A program made the translations under genes and the position numbers. Below the pieces are notes generated by a model. The model was not told the DNA's origin and did not search any database. It was given only the letters and a program-made list of their open reading frames with translations. From Rhodopirellula bahusiensis (lineage in GTDB: Bacteria; Planctomycetota; Planctomycetia; Pirellulales; Pirellulaceae), in the NCBI RefSeq assembly GCF_002727185.1, contig NZ_NIZW01000003.1, forward strand, positions 151,001-215,000: a stretch of 64,000 bases of DNA. Direction: 5' to 3'. Numbering within the stretch: position 1 is the first letter of the stretch; each line of letters opens with the position of its first letter. Shown here in pieces: positions 26,863 to 35,727 of the stretch.

Positions 26863-28272
26863 ATGAGCTCCAAAATCATCGCACGAACGATCAGTGAGCT
26901 TGCCGATCTGCGATGGATGCTGCCGATGGTCGGACTGTGTCTCTTTGCCGTCCCGGTTCACTCGGAAGATAGCCTTGCGTCACTGTTGAGGATGGCTGAG
27001 GAGGATACGCTCGAAGATCCGTTGCTGCTAACGCAGTTCACGGAGTTTGGTGAGAGCCTGGACGCGATTGAATCTCCCGTGACTGAAGTGCTGCAGCAAC
27101 TGGATTTGGATTCGTCGGAACGTTTGAATCGGCGGTCATTCACGTCGGAGGCGTTTGATCGTTCGCTCGGCGAACAGCAGCAAAACAACTTCACCGCGTT
27201 TCCCGATTTCGATCGTGGAATTGTTGTCTTTGGCGAAGAGGCGGCACTGAAGATTGGTGGGTTCGTCAAAGCGGATTTTATATCCGACTTCGATCCCATC
27301 GACTCGGTGGATTCATTCGACACCAGTGAGATTCCCGTTGGAGCCGCCGACCGGAAGAATTCTCGGTTCCATGCTCGGTCGTCACGCTTGAGTTTCGACA
27401 CCCGTTGGAAAGTTCAACGAGAGGTGGTTCGGGCGTTTGTGGAAGCCGATTTCTTTGGTGGTGATGACGGCGGCAATGGATCGTTTCGGTTGCGTCATGC
27501 TTACGGGACGATGGGGTACTTCACGGCGGGCCAAACCTGGACCACGTTCACGCATCCGTCGGCCGTTCCTCAGACATTGGATTTCGAAGGAGCCGTTTCA
27601 AACGTGAACCGTCGCCAAGGTTTGGTGCGATTGGATTTGCCGCTGGGAGATTCAGGGTGGTCGTGGGCAGTGTCATTGGAAGACCCGCGAATTCAGATTG
27701 AGATTCCAAACGGCGTGACGGGAGAAGGACGGACGGAGACGCCCGATGTGATCACTCACTTGAAGTTGGAGCGAGACCGCGGCGATTTTCAGGCCGCGTT
27801 TGTCGTTCGCGAATTGGGCTTTCAACCGGTCGGAGATCCCGTTCTCACCGATACCGCCTGGGGTTTCAACTTCACCGGATCAGCCAAACCGTTGAACGAC
27901 ACGCGGGTCTATTCCCAGATCACATTCGGGGAAGGGATCGGTAGCTATCGCGGTTCACCCGATGTTGTGTCCACCGGTCCGAACAGTGCTTCCATCTTAC
28001 CGATGTTTGGATGGATGATCGGGTGCAAGCATGTTTGGAACGATCGGCTGACGTCCAATTTGACTTACAGCGAGCTGATCCTCGATCCGATTGCTGGCCA
28101 GGCTGGCACCAACCTACGGCAGACCAACTACCTCGCAGTGAACTTGATCCACAATCCAGTCGACCGCGTGTTCATCGGGATCGAGTACTTGTGCGGAACA
28201 CGCGAGAACCAAGACGGCGACCAAGCCGACGCGACTCGGTTGCAAATGTCGTTTGGTTTCTATCTGCCCTGA
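26863..28272 (+). CDS. DcaP-like outer membrane porin
   Basis: 469 residues. The N-terminal signal region (about 15-34, RWMLPMVGLCLFAVPVHSED) is followed by an acidic helical segment. The barrel begins near EEAALKIGGFVKADFISDFDP and continues with alternating strands such as FHARSSRLSFDTRWKV, GYFTAGQTWTTFTHPSAVPQTLDFEGA and SRGLV-like repeats, ending in the aromatic C-terminal strand RLQMSFGFYLP. These features match the DcaP family of trimeric porins, reported to take up dicarboxylates or other anions. It is single-gene and faces the HlyD unit. Confidence 0.82.
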   Translation: MSSKIIARTISELADLRWMLPMVGLCLFAVPVHSEDSLASLLRMAEEDTLEDPLLLTQFTEFGESLDAIESPVTEVLQQLDLDSSERLNRRSFTSEAFDRSLGEQQQNNFTAFPDFDRGIVVFGEEAALKIGGFVKADFISDFDPIDSVDSFDTSEIPVGAADRKNSRFHARSSRLSFDTRWKVQREVVRAFVEADFFGGDDGGNGSFRLRHAYGTMGYFTAGQTWTTFTHPSAVPQTLDFEGAVSNVNRRQGLVRLDLPLGDSGWSWAVSLEDPRIQIEIPNGVTGEGRTETPDVITHLKLERDRGDFQAAFVVRELGFQPVGDPVLTDTAWGFNFTGSAKPLNDTRVYSQITFGEGIGSYRGSPDVVSTGPNSASILPMFGWMIGCKHVWNDRLTSNLTYSELILDPIAGQAGTNLRQTNYLAVNLIHNPVDRVFIGIEYLCGTRENQDGDQADATRLQMSFGFYLP

Positions 28273-28338
28273 GGTCTCGTGTCGAAACCGCGAGCCATTG
28301 CGAAAGCTGATATGCCAGAAGACTGCTGCTTGCCTGAA

Positions 28339-29277
28339 TCAGTAGCTGACTTTGCGGACGCCGATCATGGAATAACCTGGGTAGTTTGGAAGCACCATTT
28401 GCGTCGCGGTCAAACTGTCCCGAGCGGTCACCATGATGCTGGTGGGGCGGCCATAGACGCCACGGTTGGGAGCGATTTGGACTTCCCAGATCGATGTCAG
28501 TCCGGTGCGAACGGCGGCCATGTTGAACTTGAGAACTTCCAGCTGTTGCCGCTGTTGTTCTTGAGCCATGCTTTGTTGGTAGTGAGATGCTTCGGAACGC
28601 ATCATCAAATCTTCGCGAGCCCGAGCATCCTCGTCGGTGTGGTATTTCTGCCAGTTTTCCCAGCCAGCTTGCAGGACCTCAAGATCCTTTTCACTGAACA
28701 TGAAGAAAGGGACCGCGATTTGATCGCCCGATGGGAGTTCCATCAGCACACCTTCGAGCGGGTAGGACTTGGGTTGTCCTGCGAAGAGCGAAACAAATTT
28801 ATTGAGGTCGGATTGCTTTTCCAGCGGCGTTTTTTCGAGGACCGAAAGAACGCGAAGGATGAGTTTTTGGTGCAGCGGATCGAAGGTTGAAAAGGCTTTG
28901 CCGTTGATGGTCACGGCGCCTAGTTTTCGATCCAGCGTGTATTCCTTCTTGCCATAGGCGAGGATTTTTGCACGGATCTTCAGCCCTTCGCGAGAGGTCC
29001 AGGTGTGCATCTCCAGGTCATCGCCGGCTTCCTGCTTGGATCCGCTCTTGCCTTGTTTCTTGACGAAGTTGCGGTCTTCCTCGGATAGGTCCGCGAGTTC
29101 GATGGCAGCCAAGCGACCTGAACCACGTCGCTTCAAAATCGCGGTGGTTTCGTTGGATCCAATCAGCTCACCATCCAGCTTGTACGCACCGTCGGCGCTG
29201 GTCCAAGTACGAGGTTTGGCGTCTGCGATCGATGCGGTCACGAGGACCGCGGCGAGGAGTAAGAAGTGACGAAGCAT
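28339..29277 (-). CDS. Secreted SHD1 domain protein
   Basis: 312 residues with a signal peptide (MLRHFLLLAAVLVTASIADA). The mature N-terminus holds an SHD1 (SLA1 homology domain 1) module: PRTWTSADGAYKLDGELIG, TTAILKRRGSGRLAAIELADLSEEDRNFV, a domain common in planctomycete exported proteins. A second similar strand-rich stretch follows (MHTWTSREGLKIRAKILAYG, YTLDRKLGAVTINGKAFSTF), suggesting a degenerate repeat of the same fold. A Gln/Glu-rich helix lies at about 225-250. The role is unknown. It is the third gene of an operon with the Pro/Gly/Arg-rich protein (33 bases apart). Confidence 0.8.
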   Translation of the reverse strand: MLRHFLLLAAVLVTASIADAKPRTWTSADGAYKLDGELIGSNETTAILKRRGSGRLAAIELADLSEEDRNFVKKQGKSGSKQEAGDDLEMHTWTSREGLKIRAKILAYGKKEYTLDRKLGAVTINGKAFSTFDPLHQKLILRVLSVLEKTPLEKQSDLNKFVSLFAGQPKSYPLEGVLMELPSGDQIAVPFFMFSEKDLEVLQAGWENWQKYHTDEDARAREDLMMRSEASHYQQSMAQEQQRQQLEVLKFNMAAVRTGLTSIWEVQIAPNRGVYGRPTSIMVTARDSLTATQMVLPNYPGYSMIGVRKVSY

Positions 29278-29310
29278 GGTGCTATCTCATCGGCGTGGTT
29301 GGAAATGATT

Positions 29311-31260
29311 TCAGTTGTTTTCGTTCGATGCGTCGCCTGGTTGATCCGTCGACGAATCGGCGGAAGCCGCTGTCTGGTCGGAGTCTTCCGGGCTGGGCAA
29401 TCGAACCAGCAAGTAAGTGTCTTGCGTTTTCGTTCCGAAGTGAACCAAAACGGAAGCTTCATCTTGCGTCAGATTATAAAGACCTGTTTCGGCGACGACG
29501 TCTTCGCTCTCACCGATTCGCATAGCGACTCGCTGGGTCTCTTTGTCGACTTGACCTTGGATCGCTTGGGTTTCGTCGGTCTTCTGATTGTAAAGCGTTC
29601 CCGAGATGATTCCTTCTTTGTTGACCGCCAATTGAATGACACGGTCGGGGTCGACGTCATCGGCGTCGGTTGTCAAGGCGAATGTTCCCAGGGGCAACCA
29701 TTCGGATTGCTCAGCACTCTCTTCGTTTTCAGGTGCTTCGACGGTCGCTAGGTCAGCAGCCGATTGCGCGAACTCTTCGGTTGTCGCCACTTCCTCGCCG
29801 CCGATGTAAACGCGGTTGTCTTGGTAGGTCACGTTGCCTTCACTGCCGTAGTCGTAATAGACCGGTTGTTCCACGGTCGCAGCAGGGGCACTCGTCGTGA
29901 ACCAATTGGTGACCATGGGATACGTCGGTGTGCTCCACCAATACGTGTATGGGTAGTACCTGTACGAATAGAAGTAGTGCCAGCCGCAGAATCGGAATGG
30001 ATGACGTCCCCACCAATTGGGTCCAAAGCCGTGGTAGTGCCAGCCGCGGCGAACTTGATTCCCCCAGCGATGAAAGTGGTCAAAGCGATGCGGCGGGATG
30101 GTTGGCCAATTGCTGACATGATTCAATTGGTTTCGCCAGCGGTTGTTGATTTGGTTGACTCGATTGTTGTCGATGTTTGCCCAACCAACTTTGTTGTTGA
30201 TGATGTTGTTGTTACCGATGTTCACGTCGCCAACGTTGATGTTGGGACGACGGCCCGGTGGTAGTCGATCGTTGGGATTGGGGCGGTGATCCAAGCCGGG
30301 ACGGTTGCCAGGGCCTGGACCATTTCCAGGTCGATCGGCGAGCGAGGGACGGTCGCCGGGTCGGTTGCCATCGCCTGGTCGGTCGCCGCTGCCAGGACGA
30401 TCGCCATTGCCCGGTCGGTTTCCTGATCCAGGTCGATCAGAAGTTCCAGGGCGGTTGGGACGCTCCGGACGATCGGACAAGTTTGGGCGGCCACTTTCGC
30501 CAGGACGCAGAGGACCATCCAAACCCAAGAAGTTTCCGACGTCGCCAGCCGAAGGGCGTCCACCAGGGAGCTTTCCGAAGTCAGGCATGTCGGGACGGTT
30601 TGATCCGCCGGGGCGGTTGGGACGTTCGCCGCCAGGTCGACTGGCACCAGGCCGATCGCCGCCGGGAAGATTGGGGCGACCGTTGTTGGGTCGATCGATT
30701 CCAGGTCGATCTGATCCGGGCCTGTTGCCGGGGAGAGTGCTCGGTCGGTCCGGACGATTGGACAGGTTGCCACCGGGACGAGTGTTCCCAGGCTGGTTTG
30801 ATCCGGGGCGAGAGATATCGGGCCGTGAGGGGCGTGTTCCGGTGCTGGGGATGCTAGGGCGACTGGTGTTCGGCAAACCCATGTTGGGACGACTCGGGCT
30901 GGGGCGACTATTGAAGTTGGGTGAGCCGGCGTTTGGACGACTGAAGTTGTTGCCGCCGACGTGTGGCATGCTGGTTTGAGGTCGACTGGTTGGCATACGG
31001 TTGCCGCCACCAAAGTTGCCGCTCATGTTTCCGCGATTGAAGCTCGCGCCTCCGCCGCCCATGCTCGGACGAGCGCCGCCCATGCTGGGTCGTGCGCCAC
31101 CGCCTCCCATCGAACGGCCGCCTCCTCCGCCACCGCGTCCTCCACCTCGTCCGCCGAATCCGCCCGCTTCCAGCGACGGCATCAACATCATGCTGATGGA
31201 CAAGGCGACAAATGCCGCAAGCCAGTTCGAACGCTGCATTGAATTGATCGAAAGATTCAT
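29311..31260 (-). CDS. Gly/Pro/Arg/Asn-rich secreted protein
   Basis: 649 residues. A signal peptide (ending near PSLEAGG) is followed by a Gly-rich tract and then about 250 residues of short RPG/RPN/GNRPG/DRPG repeats (DNA about 30240-31180). Next comes an Asn-rich bridge (NVGDVNIGNNNIINNKVG) and an aromatic His/Trp/Tyr-rich block (GWHYHGFGPNWWGRHPF, YSYRYYPYTYWW). A final globular domain (about 530-630) starts at WLPLGTFALTTDADD. It is probably an extracellular or cell-wall protein, the low-complexity part acting as a flexible or adhesive region; this is inference. The start overlaps the stop of the preceding gene as ATGA. The Met at 31239 is a shorter alternative start. Confidence 0.8.
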   Translation of the reverse strand: MNLSINSMQRSNWLAAFVALSISMMLMPSLEAGGFGGRGGGRGGGGGGRSMGGGGARPSMGGARPSMGGGGASFNRGNMSGNFGGGNRMPTSRPQTSMPHVGGNNFSRPNAGSPNFNSRPSPSRPNMGLPNTSRPSIPSTGTRPSRPDISRPGSNQPGNTRPGGNLSNRPDRPSTLPGNRPGSDRPGIDRPNNGRPNLPGGDRPGASRPGGERPNRPGGSNRPDMPDFGKLPGGRPSAGDVGNFLGLDGPLRPGESGRPNLSDRPERPNRPGTSDRPGSGNRPGNGDRPGSGDRPGDGNRPGDRPSLADRPGNGPGPGNRPGLDHRPNPNDRLPPGRRPNINVGDVNIGNNNIINNKVGWANIDNNRVNQINNRWRNQLNHVSNWPTIPPHRFDHFHRWGNQVRRGWHYHGFGPNWWGRHPFRFCGWHYFYSYRYYPYTYWWSTPTYPMVTNWFTTSAPAATVEQPVYYDYGSEGNVTYQDNRVYIGGEEVATTEEFAQSAADLATVEAPENEESAEQSEWLPLGTFALTTDADDVDPDRVIQLAVNKEGIISGTLYNQKTDETQAIQGQVDKETQRVAMRIGESEDVVAETGLYNLTQDEASVLVHFGTKTQDTYLLVRLPSPEDSDQTAASADSSTDQPGDASNENN

Positions 31261-32234
31261 TGGTTGGCTCCCGGTGGGGTCGCGGTATCGGCCGAAGGTT
31301 CCATGCTGGTTGCGTTGTCGGTGTCCGTTTGACGCTTCAGCGTGACGGCTTTTCCGTTAGGAAGAGGTAGACCGTTGACGACTCGCGAAATGATGCGAAC
31401 CGTCATCGTGTCATGATCAATGGGGCGGACAATGCACGTCGCGGTGGCTTGTCCGCCATCGGCCAGTGTCTGAGTCATCTCCATTCGCCAATGATCTTCT
31501 TCGCCGGCCCAATGGCCGCTGCCAAAGCTGCCGTCGACAAAGTAGGTCCACGACTTCACACGGTTCGATCGCGGGTCATAGCCGATCATTTCGTAGCCGA
31601 CGGGTTCGAGATCGGATCCCATCTGAAACGTGCGTCGCAAGAAACGCTTGCCAGGCATGAATTGGATGTTGCTTCGCAGGCCATCCTCCGAGTCTTCTTT
31701 CCATGTTCCGACCAACCATCCAAGCGATTCAACAGGGTTGGCAGGTTCACCCGACTCGATCGAACTCTCGATGAGCGAAGTGATGACCCAATCCGCCGAA
31801 GGCTTCGAGAGAGTGATTTCAAACGAGGAGACTTCGTCAGGAGCTTGATCCGATGAAAGAGTGGTCGTTCCACGCACGATCGCATGTTCGGAATCTTCCT
31901 GCTCAACGGAGTCGACGTTCGCACTCAGTTTCAACGTGGGTTCGGCTTCGACGGCGGTTCGGATCAATCCAATCAATTCCGAAGCGGAGTTGGCCTCTCG
32001 TCCGGATGATTTGTCTTGGTAGCGAACGTCAGACGCAAGGAACTGAACCAGCGAATCGAGTTTCCGATCATTGAACGCATTGGCATACTGTTTCAGGCGG
32101 TCACGGACTGGAGACGCCGACGTGGTTTCAGCAACGGTGGGCTGACCGTCTTGAGCAACGAGGCTGGGAGCATCGGATCCATAGATCGCGGCGGCGAGGC
32201 ATGCACCGAGCAGCAGTGTTGGGCCTTTGTTCAT
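31257..32234 (-). CDS. Secreted two-domain protein: SnoaL/NTF2-like plus DUF1579-like
   Basis: 325 residues from the ATG at 32234 with a signal peptide (MNKGPTLLLGACLAAAIYG). The first domain (about 40-160, VRDRLKQYANAFNDRKLDSLVQFLASDVRYQD) is NTF2/SnoaL-like and close to the SgcJ/EcaC group. The second (about 165-300) begins SLGWLVGTWKEDSEDG and resembles lipocalin-like DUF1579 domains. Both folds bind small ligands, but no catalytic residues are evident. It is the first gene of the operon with the repetitive protein and the SHD1 protein, joined to the next gene by an ATGA overlap. Confidence 0.78.
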   Translation of the reverse strand: MNKGPTLLLGACLAAAIYGSDAPSLVAQDGQPTVAETTSASPVRDRLKQYANAFNDRKLDSLVQFLASDVRYQDKSSGREANSASELIGLIRTAVEAEPTLKLSANVDSVEQEDSEHAIVRGTTTLSSDQAPDEVSSFEITLSKPSADWVITSLIESSIESGEPANPVESLGWLVGTWKEDSEDGLRSNIQFMPGKRFLRRTFQMGSDLEPVGYEMIGYDPRSNRVKSWTYFVDGSFGSGHWAGEEDHWRMEMTQTLADGGQATATCIVRPIDHDTMTVRIISRVVNGLPLPNGKAVTLKRQTDTDNATSMEPSADTATPPGANQ

Positions 32235-32501
32235 TTTTGAGTGTTCCAGCCGGCAGATGAGAGGGAGATGAGACCGGGCCAAACGCGGTTGGCGATCATC
32301 CCTCTTATCTTAAAGACTCGAGCCCCGAATTGCTTCCGTCGAAAACCAGATAATCCGCAGAACTTGAACTTCTGCTGGGGATTTCAAACCATTCGTTTTT
32401 AGCATGTGGGAAAGACAAGGTTCGGGACGGAGATGACCGAAAAGGAGGGTGTGAATTGTTTGGATAGACAAGCCTTTTTCGATCGATTTCGAGGCACCTC
32501 G

Positions 32502-33848
32502 ATGGACCAACGCCAATCTGCACAGAATCTTCACGTTAGAAAGATTGCTCTTTGCGTCGTTTTCGTTTTCGCCGGTTTTGCGACCCAAGTCTCGCACGCT
32601 CAGGTGGACGATTGTTCTGCATTGTTCGCGTGCGATTCGCTCGGCTGTGATTCTTTGTCGTGCGACTCCGCATCGTGTTGCGGAGACGACTGTGGTGGTG
32701 AGGGTTGCATTTGCAAGAAGATCCGGCAGTGTTTTGCCGAGAGCGGAATCACGTTTTCTAACAACCTGACGCAGTACTACTTTGGAACCGTCAGCGGTGG
32801 CCTCGAAGAGACCAGCCGCTATGGAGGCCACGGTGACTATGTGGCCAACATGGACCTTGGAAAGCTCGGTGTTCACGAAGGTTTGTTTTTGAAACTGCGA
32901 GCTGAGCATCGATTTGGCCAAAGCATCGGCGAATCTGCTGGCGTGATCTTGCCACCAACTTTGACCGCTGACTTGCCGGTCGCGGACAGCGAGAGTTTGT
33001 ACCTGACCAATGTGCTGTTCACGCAATTCCTTTCGGAACGTTTCGCGGTCTACGCCGGGAAGTTGGACACGCTCGACGGCGACACGAATGCTTATGCCGG
33101 TGGCCGTGGCGTCACGCAGTTTTCGAATGTCGCGTTTGTCGCCAACCCAATTGTGTTGCGATCAGTTCCTTACGCATCGCTTGGGTGTGGTTTCATTGTG
33201 CTGGGTGACGAAGGTGAACCTGCCTTCAACTTCTTGGTGATAAACCCCACGGACACCGCCGACTCAGATGGCTTTGACGAACTGTTCGCGGAAGGCGTGA
33301 CCGTGTCCGCCGAAATGCGAGTGGCGACGGATTGGTTGGGGACGCCTGGGCACCAATTGGTCGGTGCCTCTTGGAGCAGCCGCGATTATGTCTCGTTGGG
33401 ACAAGACCCTCGAATCATCCTTCCGAACGTGCCGATCAATCGTGCGTCCGATTCATGGTCGGTGTACTGGAACACGGACCAAGCGTTGTGGGTTGATCCG
33501 TGTGATTCGACGCGGCACTGGGGATACTTTGCCCGAGCCGGGATCGCCGACAGCGACACAAACCCGATCAGCTACTTGCTGAGTGCTGGTCTGGGCGGTG
33601 CGAGCCCCATTCGCGATGGAGACACGTTTGGTGTGGGGTATTACTACAGCGGGACAAGCGACGAGATCGGTCCGTTGTTGACCGGCACCTTGGGACCGAT
33701 TGGCGACTCGCAAGGTGTGGAGGTTTTTTATCGAACTCAGTTGACCGAATCGATTTCGATGACACCTGACTTTCAGTGGATCGATCAAGCCCGTGAACAA
33801 GTCGCGGATGCTTACTTGTTGGGTCTGCGGATGAACGTTGCGTTCTGA
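32502..33848 (+). CDS. OprB-like outer membrane porin with Cys-rich N-terminus
   Basis: 448 residues. The ATG at 32502 has GAGG seven bases upstream and opens a signal peptide (about 1-33, ending QVSHA). Residues 38-77 carry ten cysteines in a repeated CDSL pattern. The barrel follows: ESGITFSNNLTQYYFGTVSGG, HEGLFLKLRAEHRFGQSIGE, ERFAVYAGKLDTLDGDTNAYAGG, and the last strand AYLLGLRMNVAF. The strands and the AGKLDT motif fit the OprB carbohydrate-selective porin family. Sugar uptake is therefore likely. The cysteine patch is not part of the family and may form disulfides with other surface proteins. It is convergent with the Bat operon. Confidence 0.82.
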   Translation: MDQRQSAQNLHVRKIALCVVFVFAGFATQVSHAQVDDCSALFACDSLGCDSLSCDSASCCGDDCGGEGCICKKIRQCFAESGITFSNNLTQYYFGTVSGGLEETSRYGGHGDYVANMDLGKLGVHEGLFLKLRAEHRFGQSIGESAGVILPPTLTADLPVADSESLYLTNVLFTQFLSERFAVYAGKLDTLDGDTNAYAGGRGVTQFSNVAFVANPIVLRSVPYASLGCGFIVLGDEGEPAFNFLVINPTDTADSDGFDELFAEGVTVSAEMRVATDWLGTPGHQLVGASWSSRDYVSLGQDPRIILPNVPINRASDSWSVYWNTDQALWVDPCDSTRHWGYFARAGIADSDTNPISYLLSAGLGGASPIRDGDTFGVGYYYSGTSDEIGPLLTGTLGPIGDSQGVEVFYRTQLTESISMTPDFQWIDQAREQVADAYLLGLRMNVAF

Positions 33849-34195
33849 GAAGGCAGGATGTCAAACGCATCCGGCATGAAGCGGTGCAGTTTCTGGTGAC
33901 GCGGAGTGCCCTCCTCCGGAAATCTCGCTCAACGCTCGCTTTCCGACCCCTCCCGCTGCGGAGGTCGTGCAGTTTCATTTCACCCTCCCTTTGGGAGGGT
34001 CGGCCCGCTTCGGGCCGGGGAGGGTTACGCGCTGGTTCCGATGCTCGACCCTCCCCTCGCTTCGCTCGACCCTCCCAAGGGGAGGGTGATGATAAACGCG
34101 TGGCAATACAACAATTTAAAAACTGCACGACCTCTGCGTTTGGGAGGGTGAATTGATGTTTGCGACCGTAGTGCTTCGAAACTGCACAACTACTC
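33849..34195. other. Convergent intergenic region carrying the second MITE-like element
   Basis: 347 bases between the converging porin and batD genes. Most of it is the repeat at 33961-34134 plus flanking remnants: a GGGAGGGTGAA end at about 34140-34150 and AAACTGCACAAC at about 34179-34190. No gene is present; the short reading frames through it are translated repeat. Confidence 0.7.
33961..34134 (+). repeat. MITE/REPIN-like element, copy 2
   Basis: A 174-base element with perfect 15-base terminal inverted repeats, GAGGTCGTGCAGTTT and AAACTGCACGACCTC. TGCG lies immediately outside both ends, a possible 4-base target duplication. Internal hairpins include ACCCTCCC TTT GGGAGGGT and CGGCCCGCTTCGGGCCG. 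It is nearly identical, in the opposite orientation, to the copy at 14291-14462. Both copies lie between convergent genes. Confidence 0.82.
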
Positions 34196-35500
34196 TCAAG
34201 CGATGGGGTTGAGAGGCGGCAAGTGTTCCTCGGGTGTGTGGTGCTTGGAACGCCGCTGGTGCAGGTGTTGCTGAAACGCTTGGGCAAGCGACTCGCCTTT
34301 CCAGGCTGAATCGGTTTGCGTTTTGGCCGAGGGAGCGGAGTTTGTCGCGGCAGCGTGACTGTAGAGCAATCGATGCAGATCCAAGACCGCTGAACGCAGA
34401 CCGTCAGAGAGACGGACGTTTTCGGGTTGCGTGTTGAGCCACTGGTTCCATGCGGTTTCTGCTGCGTGAGCATCATTTGTGCGACACGCCCGGATGAGCT
34501 TGCGAGCCGCGACACGGTCGGGCGGGTTGATTCGATGTTGGATCGTTCGATATCCAACTGCGATCCGGTGGGACTGCGTTGCGATCAGAATGGCCAACGC
34601 GCCCAGGATTGAGAACATCCATGCCAACGGTTGCCAATTGGGCTCTTCCACCGTTGCGAGTTGAGGCTGAGGAGCGGCTGCCACATCGAACGTGGCTGCG
34701 GGCAAACTGTGCGATCCATAGGATTCGTTGTCGGGATTCCACCACACGTATCGAATTGCTGGCAGAGTGAGTGTTCCCGAACCTTTGAACTGATACGTCA
34801 CCGTGTCAATTCGTTCGCCCGTGAACTCACCTCGCTCGGTGTGGTCGTTCACTTGAGGTGACTTGACGTAGGCTTGGATGCCATCGGGAACGTTGGTTGG
34901 CGGTGGAGCGAGCACCATGCCCGAAATCTGATCGGCTGTTTGGGTGATGGTGCGGTGGACCACGTCGCCTTGCTTGGCTTTGCCCGGCGGTGGATCCCAT
35001 GTTTCTTGGATGTCGATTTTGTCAGCCGTGACCACGAAGACATCGGGATCGTAGTCCGGTGGTGCTTGGATCTCGACGGTCACTTCGGTGGTCTGCTGAG
35101 TGTGATCGGTCGCCGGTCCTGTGAAGCCGTCTCGGTTGGCGTAGCGGACTTCGAACGCGGGGATTTTGACGGTGCCGAAGGATTGCGAATACAACGCGAA
35201 TTCGTGGGTTTGCACAAACCAGGACTCGTCCCCAACTTCTTCGGAGGACACCACGGGCGATCCGACTTGCAGGATCACTGTGCGTGGAATTTGCGGCAGT
35301 GAGAACGATGTCGCACCCACAAACGATCCAGGGGCGCGGACTTGCACCGAGAATGGCAGTCGTTGTCCCACCCAAGCCTTCGGAGTGGGGACTTCGATCG
35401 TGACCGGTCGGGGTTCGTCCTCGGCGATGGCTGGGGAAACGGTCAGGCAGAGTGCCAACGCTAGGAAGGTAGCTGAGACGTGATGGAGCTGTTTGAACAT
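34196..35500 (-). CDS. batD: BatD-like protein, last gene of the Bat operon
   Basis: 434 residues. The ATG at 35500 opens a signal peptide (MFKQLHHVSATFLALALCLTVSPAIAED). The periplasmic part consists of beta-sandwich repeats typical of BatD (PKAWVGQRLPFSVQVRAPG, QTHEFALYSQSFGTVKIPAFEVRY, TYQFKGSGTLTLPAIRYVWWNP). One membrane helix follows near WQPLAWMFSILGALAILIAT, then a cytoplasmic tail. BatD is the periplasmic partner of the membrane VWA proteins in Bat operons, which have been linked to stress tolerance in several bacteria. The 227-base gap to the preceding gene, filled with palindromic repeat, is unusual because the rest of the operon overlaps. Confidence 0.82.
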   Translation of the reverse strand: MFKQLHHVSATFLALALCLTVSPAIAEDEPRPVTIEVPTPKAWVGQRLPFSVQVRAPGSFVGATSFSLPQIPRTVILQVGSPVVSSEEVGDESWFVQTHEFALYSQSFGTVKIPAFEVRYANRDGFTGPATDHTQQTTEVTVEIQAPPDYDPDVFVVTADKIDIQETWDPPPGKAKQGDVVHRTITQTADQISGMVLAPPPTNVPDGIQAYVKSPQVNDHTERGEFTGERIDTVTYQFKGSGTLTLPAIRYVWWNPDNESYGSHSLPAATFDVAAAPQPQLATVEEPNWQPLAWMFSILGALAILIATQSHRIAVGYRTIQHRINPPDRVAARKLIRACRTNDAHAAETAWNQWLNTQPENVRLSDGLRSAVLDLHRLLYSHAAATNSAPSAKTQTDSAWKGESLAQAFQQHLHQRRSKHHTPEEHLPPLNPIA

Positions 35501-35505
35501 GTTTT

Positions 35506-35562
35506 TAGCGGAGCGGCGCGAGCCGCCCGGTGTGTTACCGGGGGGCTTGGCCCCTGCCGCTA
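35506..35562. repeat. Imperfect REP-like hairpin
   Basis: The arm AGCGGCGCGAGCCGCCCGGT can pair imperfectly with ACCGGGGGGCTTGGCCCCTGCCGCT around TGTGTT. It sits between the batD start and the palindrome at 35596. A similar left arm occurs near 11968. Confidence 0.5.
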
Positions 35563-35595
35563 CCATTCGAATTGCCGTAGCCAGTTGGCGAGTTT

Positions 35596-35661
35596 GTGAG
35601 CGGCAGGGCGCTAGCCGCCGGTACACCGTGGGAAGCCGGCGGCTAGCGCCTTGCCGCTCAC
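35596..35661. repeat. 66-base near-perfect palindrome inside the Bat operon
   Basis: 26-base arms (35596-35621 and 35636-35661) differ at one position and enclose a 14-base loop. Each arm contains GCTAGCCGCCGG or its complement. The transcript would form a very stable stem just upstream of batD. REP-like elements of this kind are often mobile and can attenuate or stabilise polycistronic RNA; the effect here is inference. Confidence 0.75.
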
Positions 35662-35727
35662 GCAAGTGACGCCGCCCAGCAAGAACACGAAGTGGATTGG
35701 CACCAAAAGCATGTTGCGAAGGGGCGG

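Noticed and set aside
30240..31180. Possible CRISPR-like or tandem DNA repeat array
   Set aside because: The repetition is short and irregular (RPG/RPN codons) and lies in frame inside a protein gene; there are no constant repeats with unique spacers.
33568..34557. 329-codon minus-strand frame spanning porin end, repeat and batD end
   Set aside because: It runs antisense to the porin, crosses the MITE-like element and overlaps batD in another frame; composition is Arg/Ser-rich shadow sequence.
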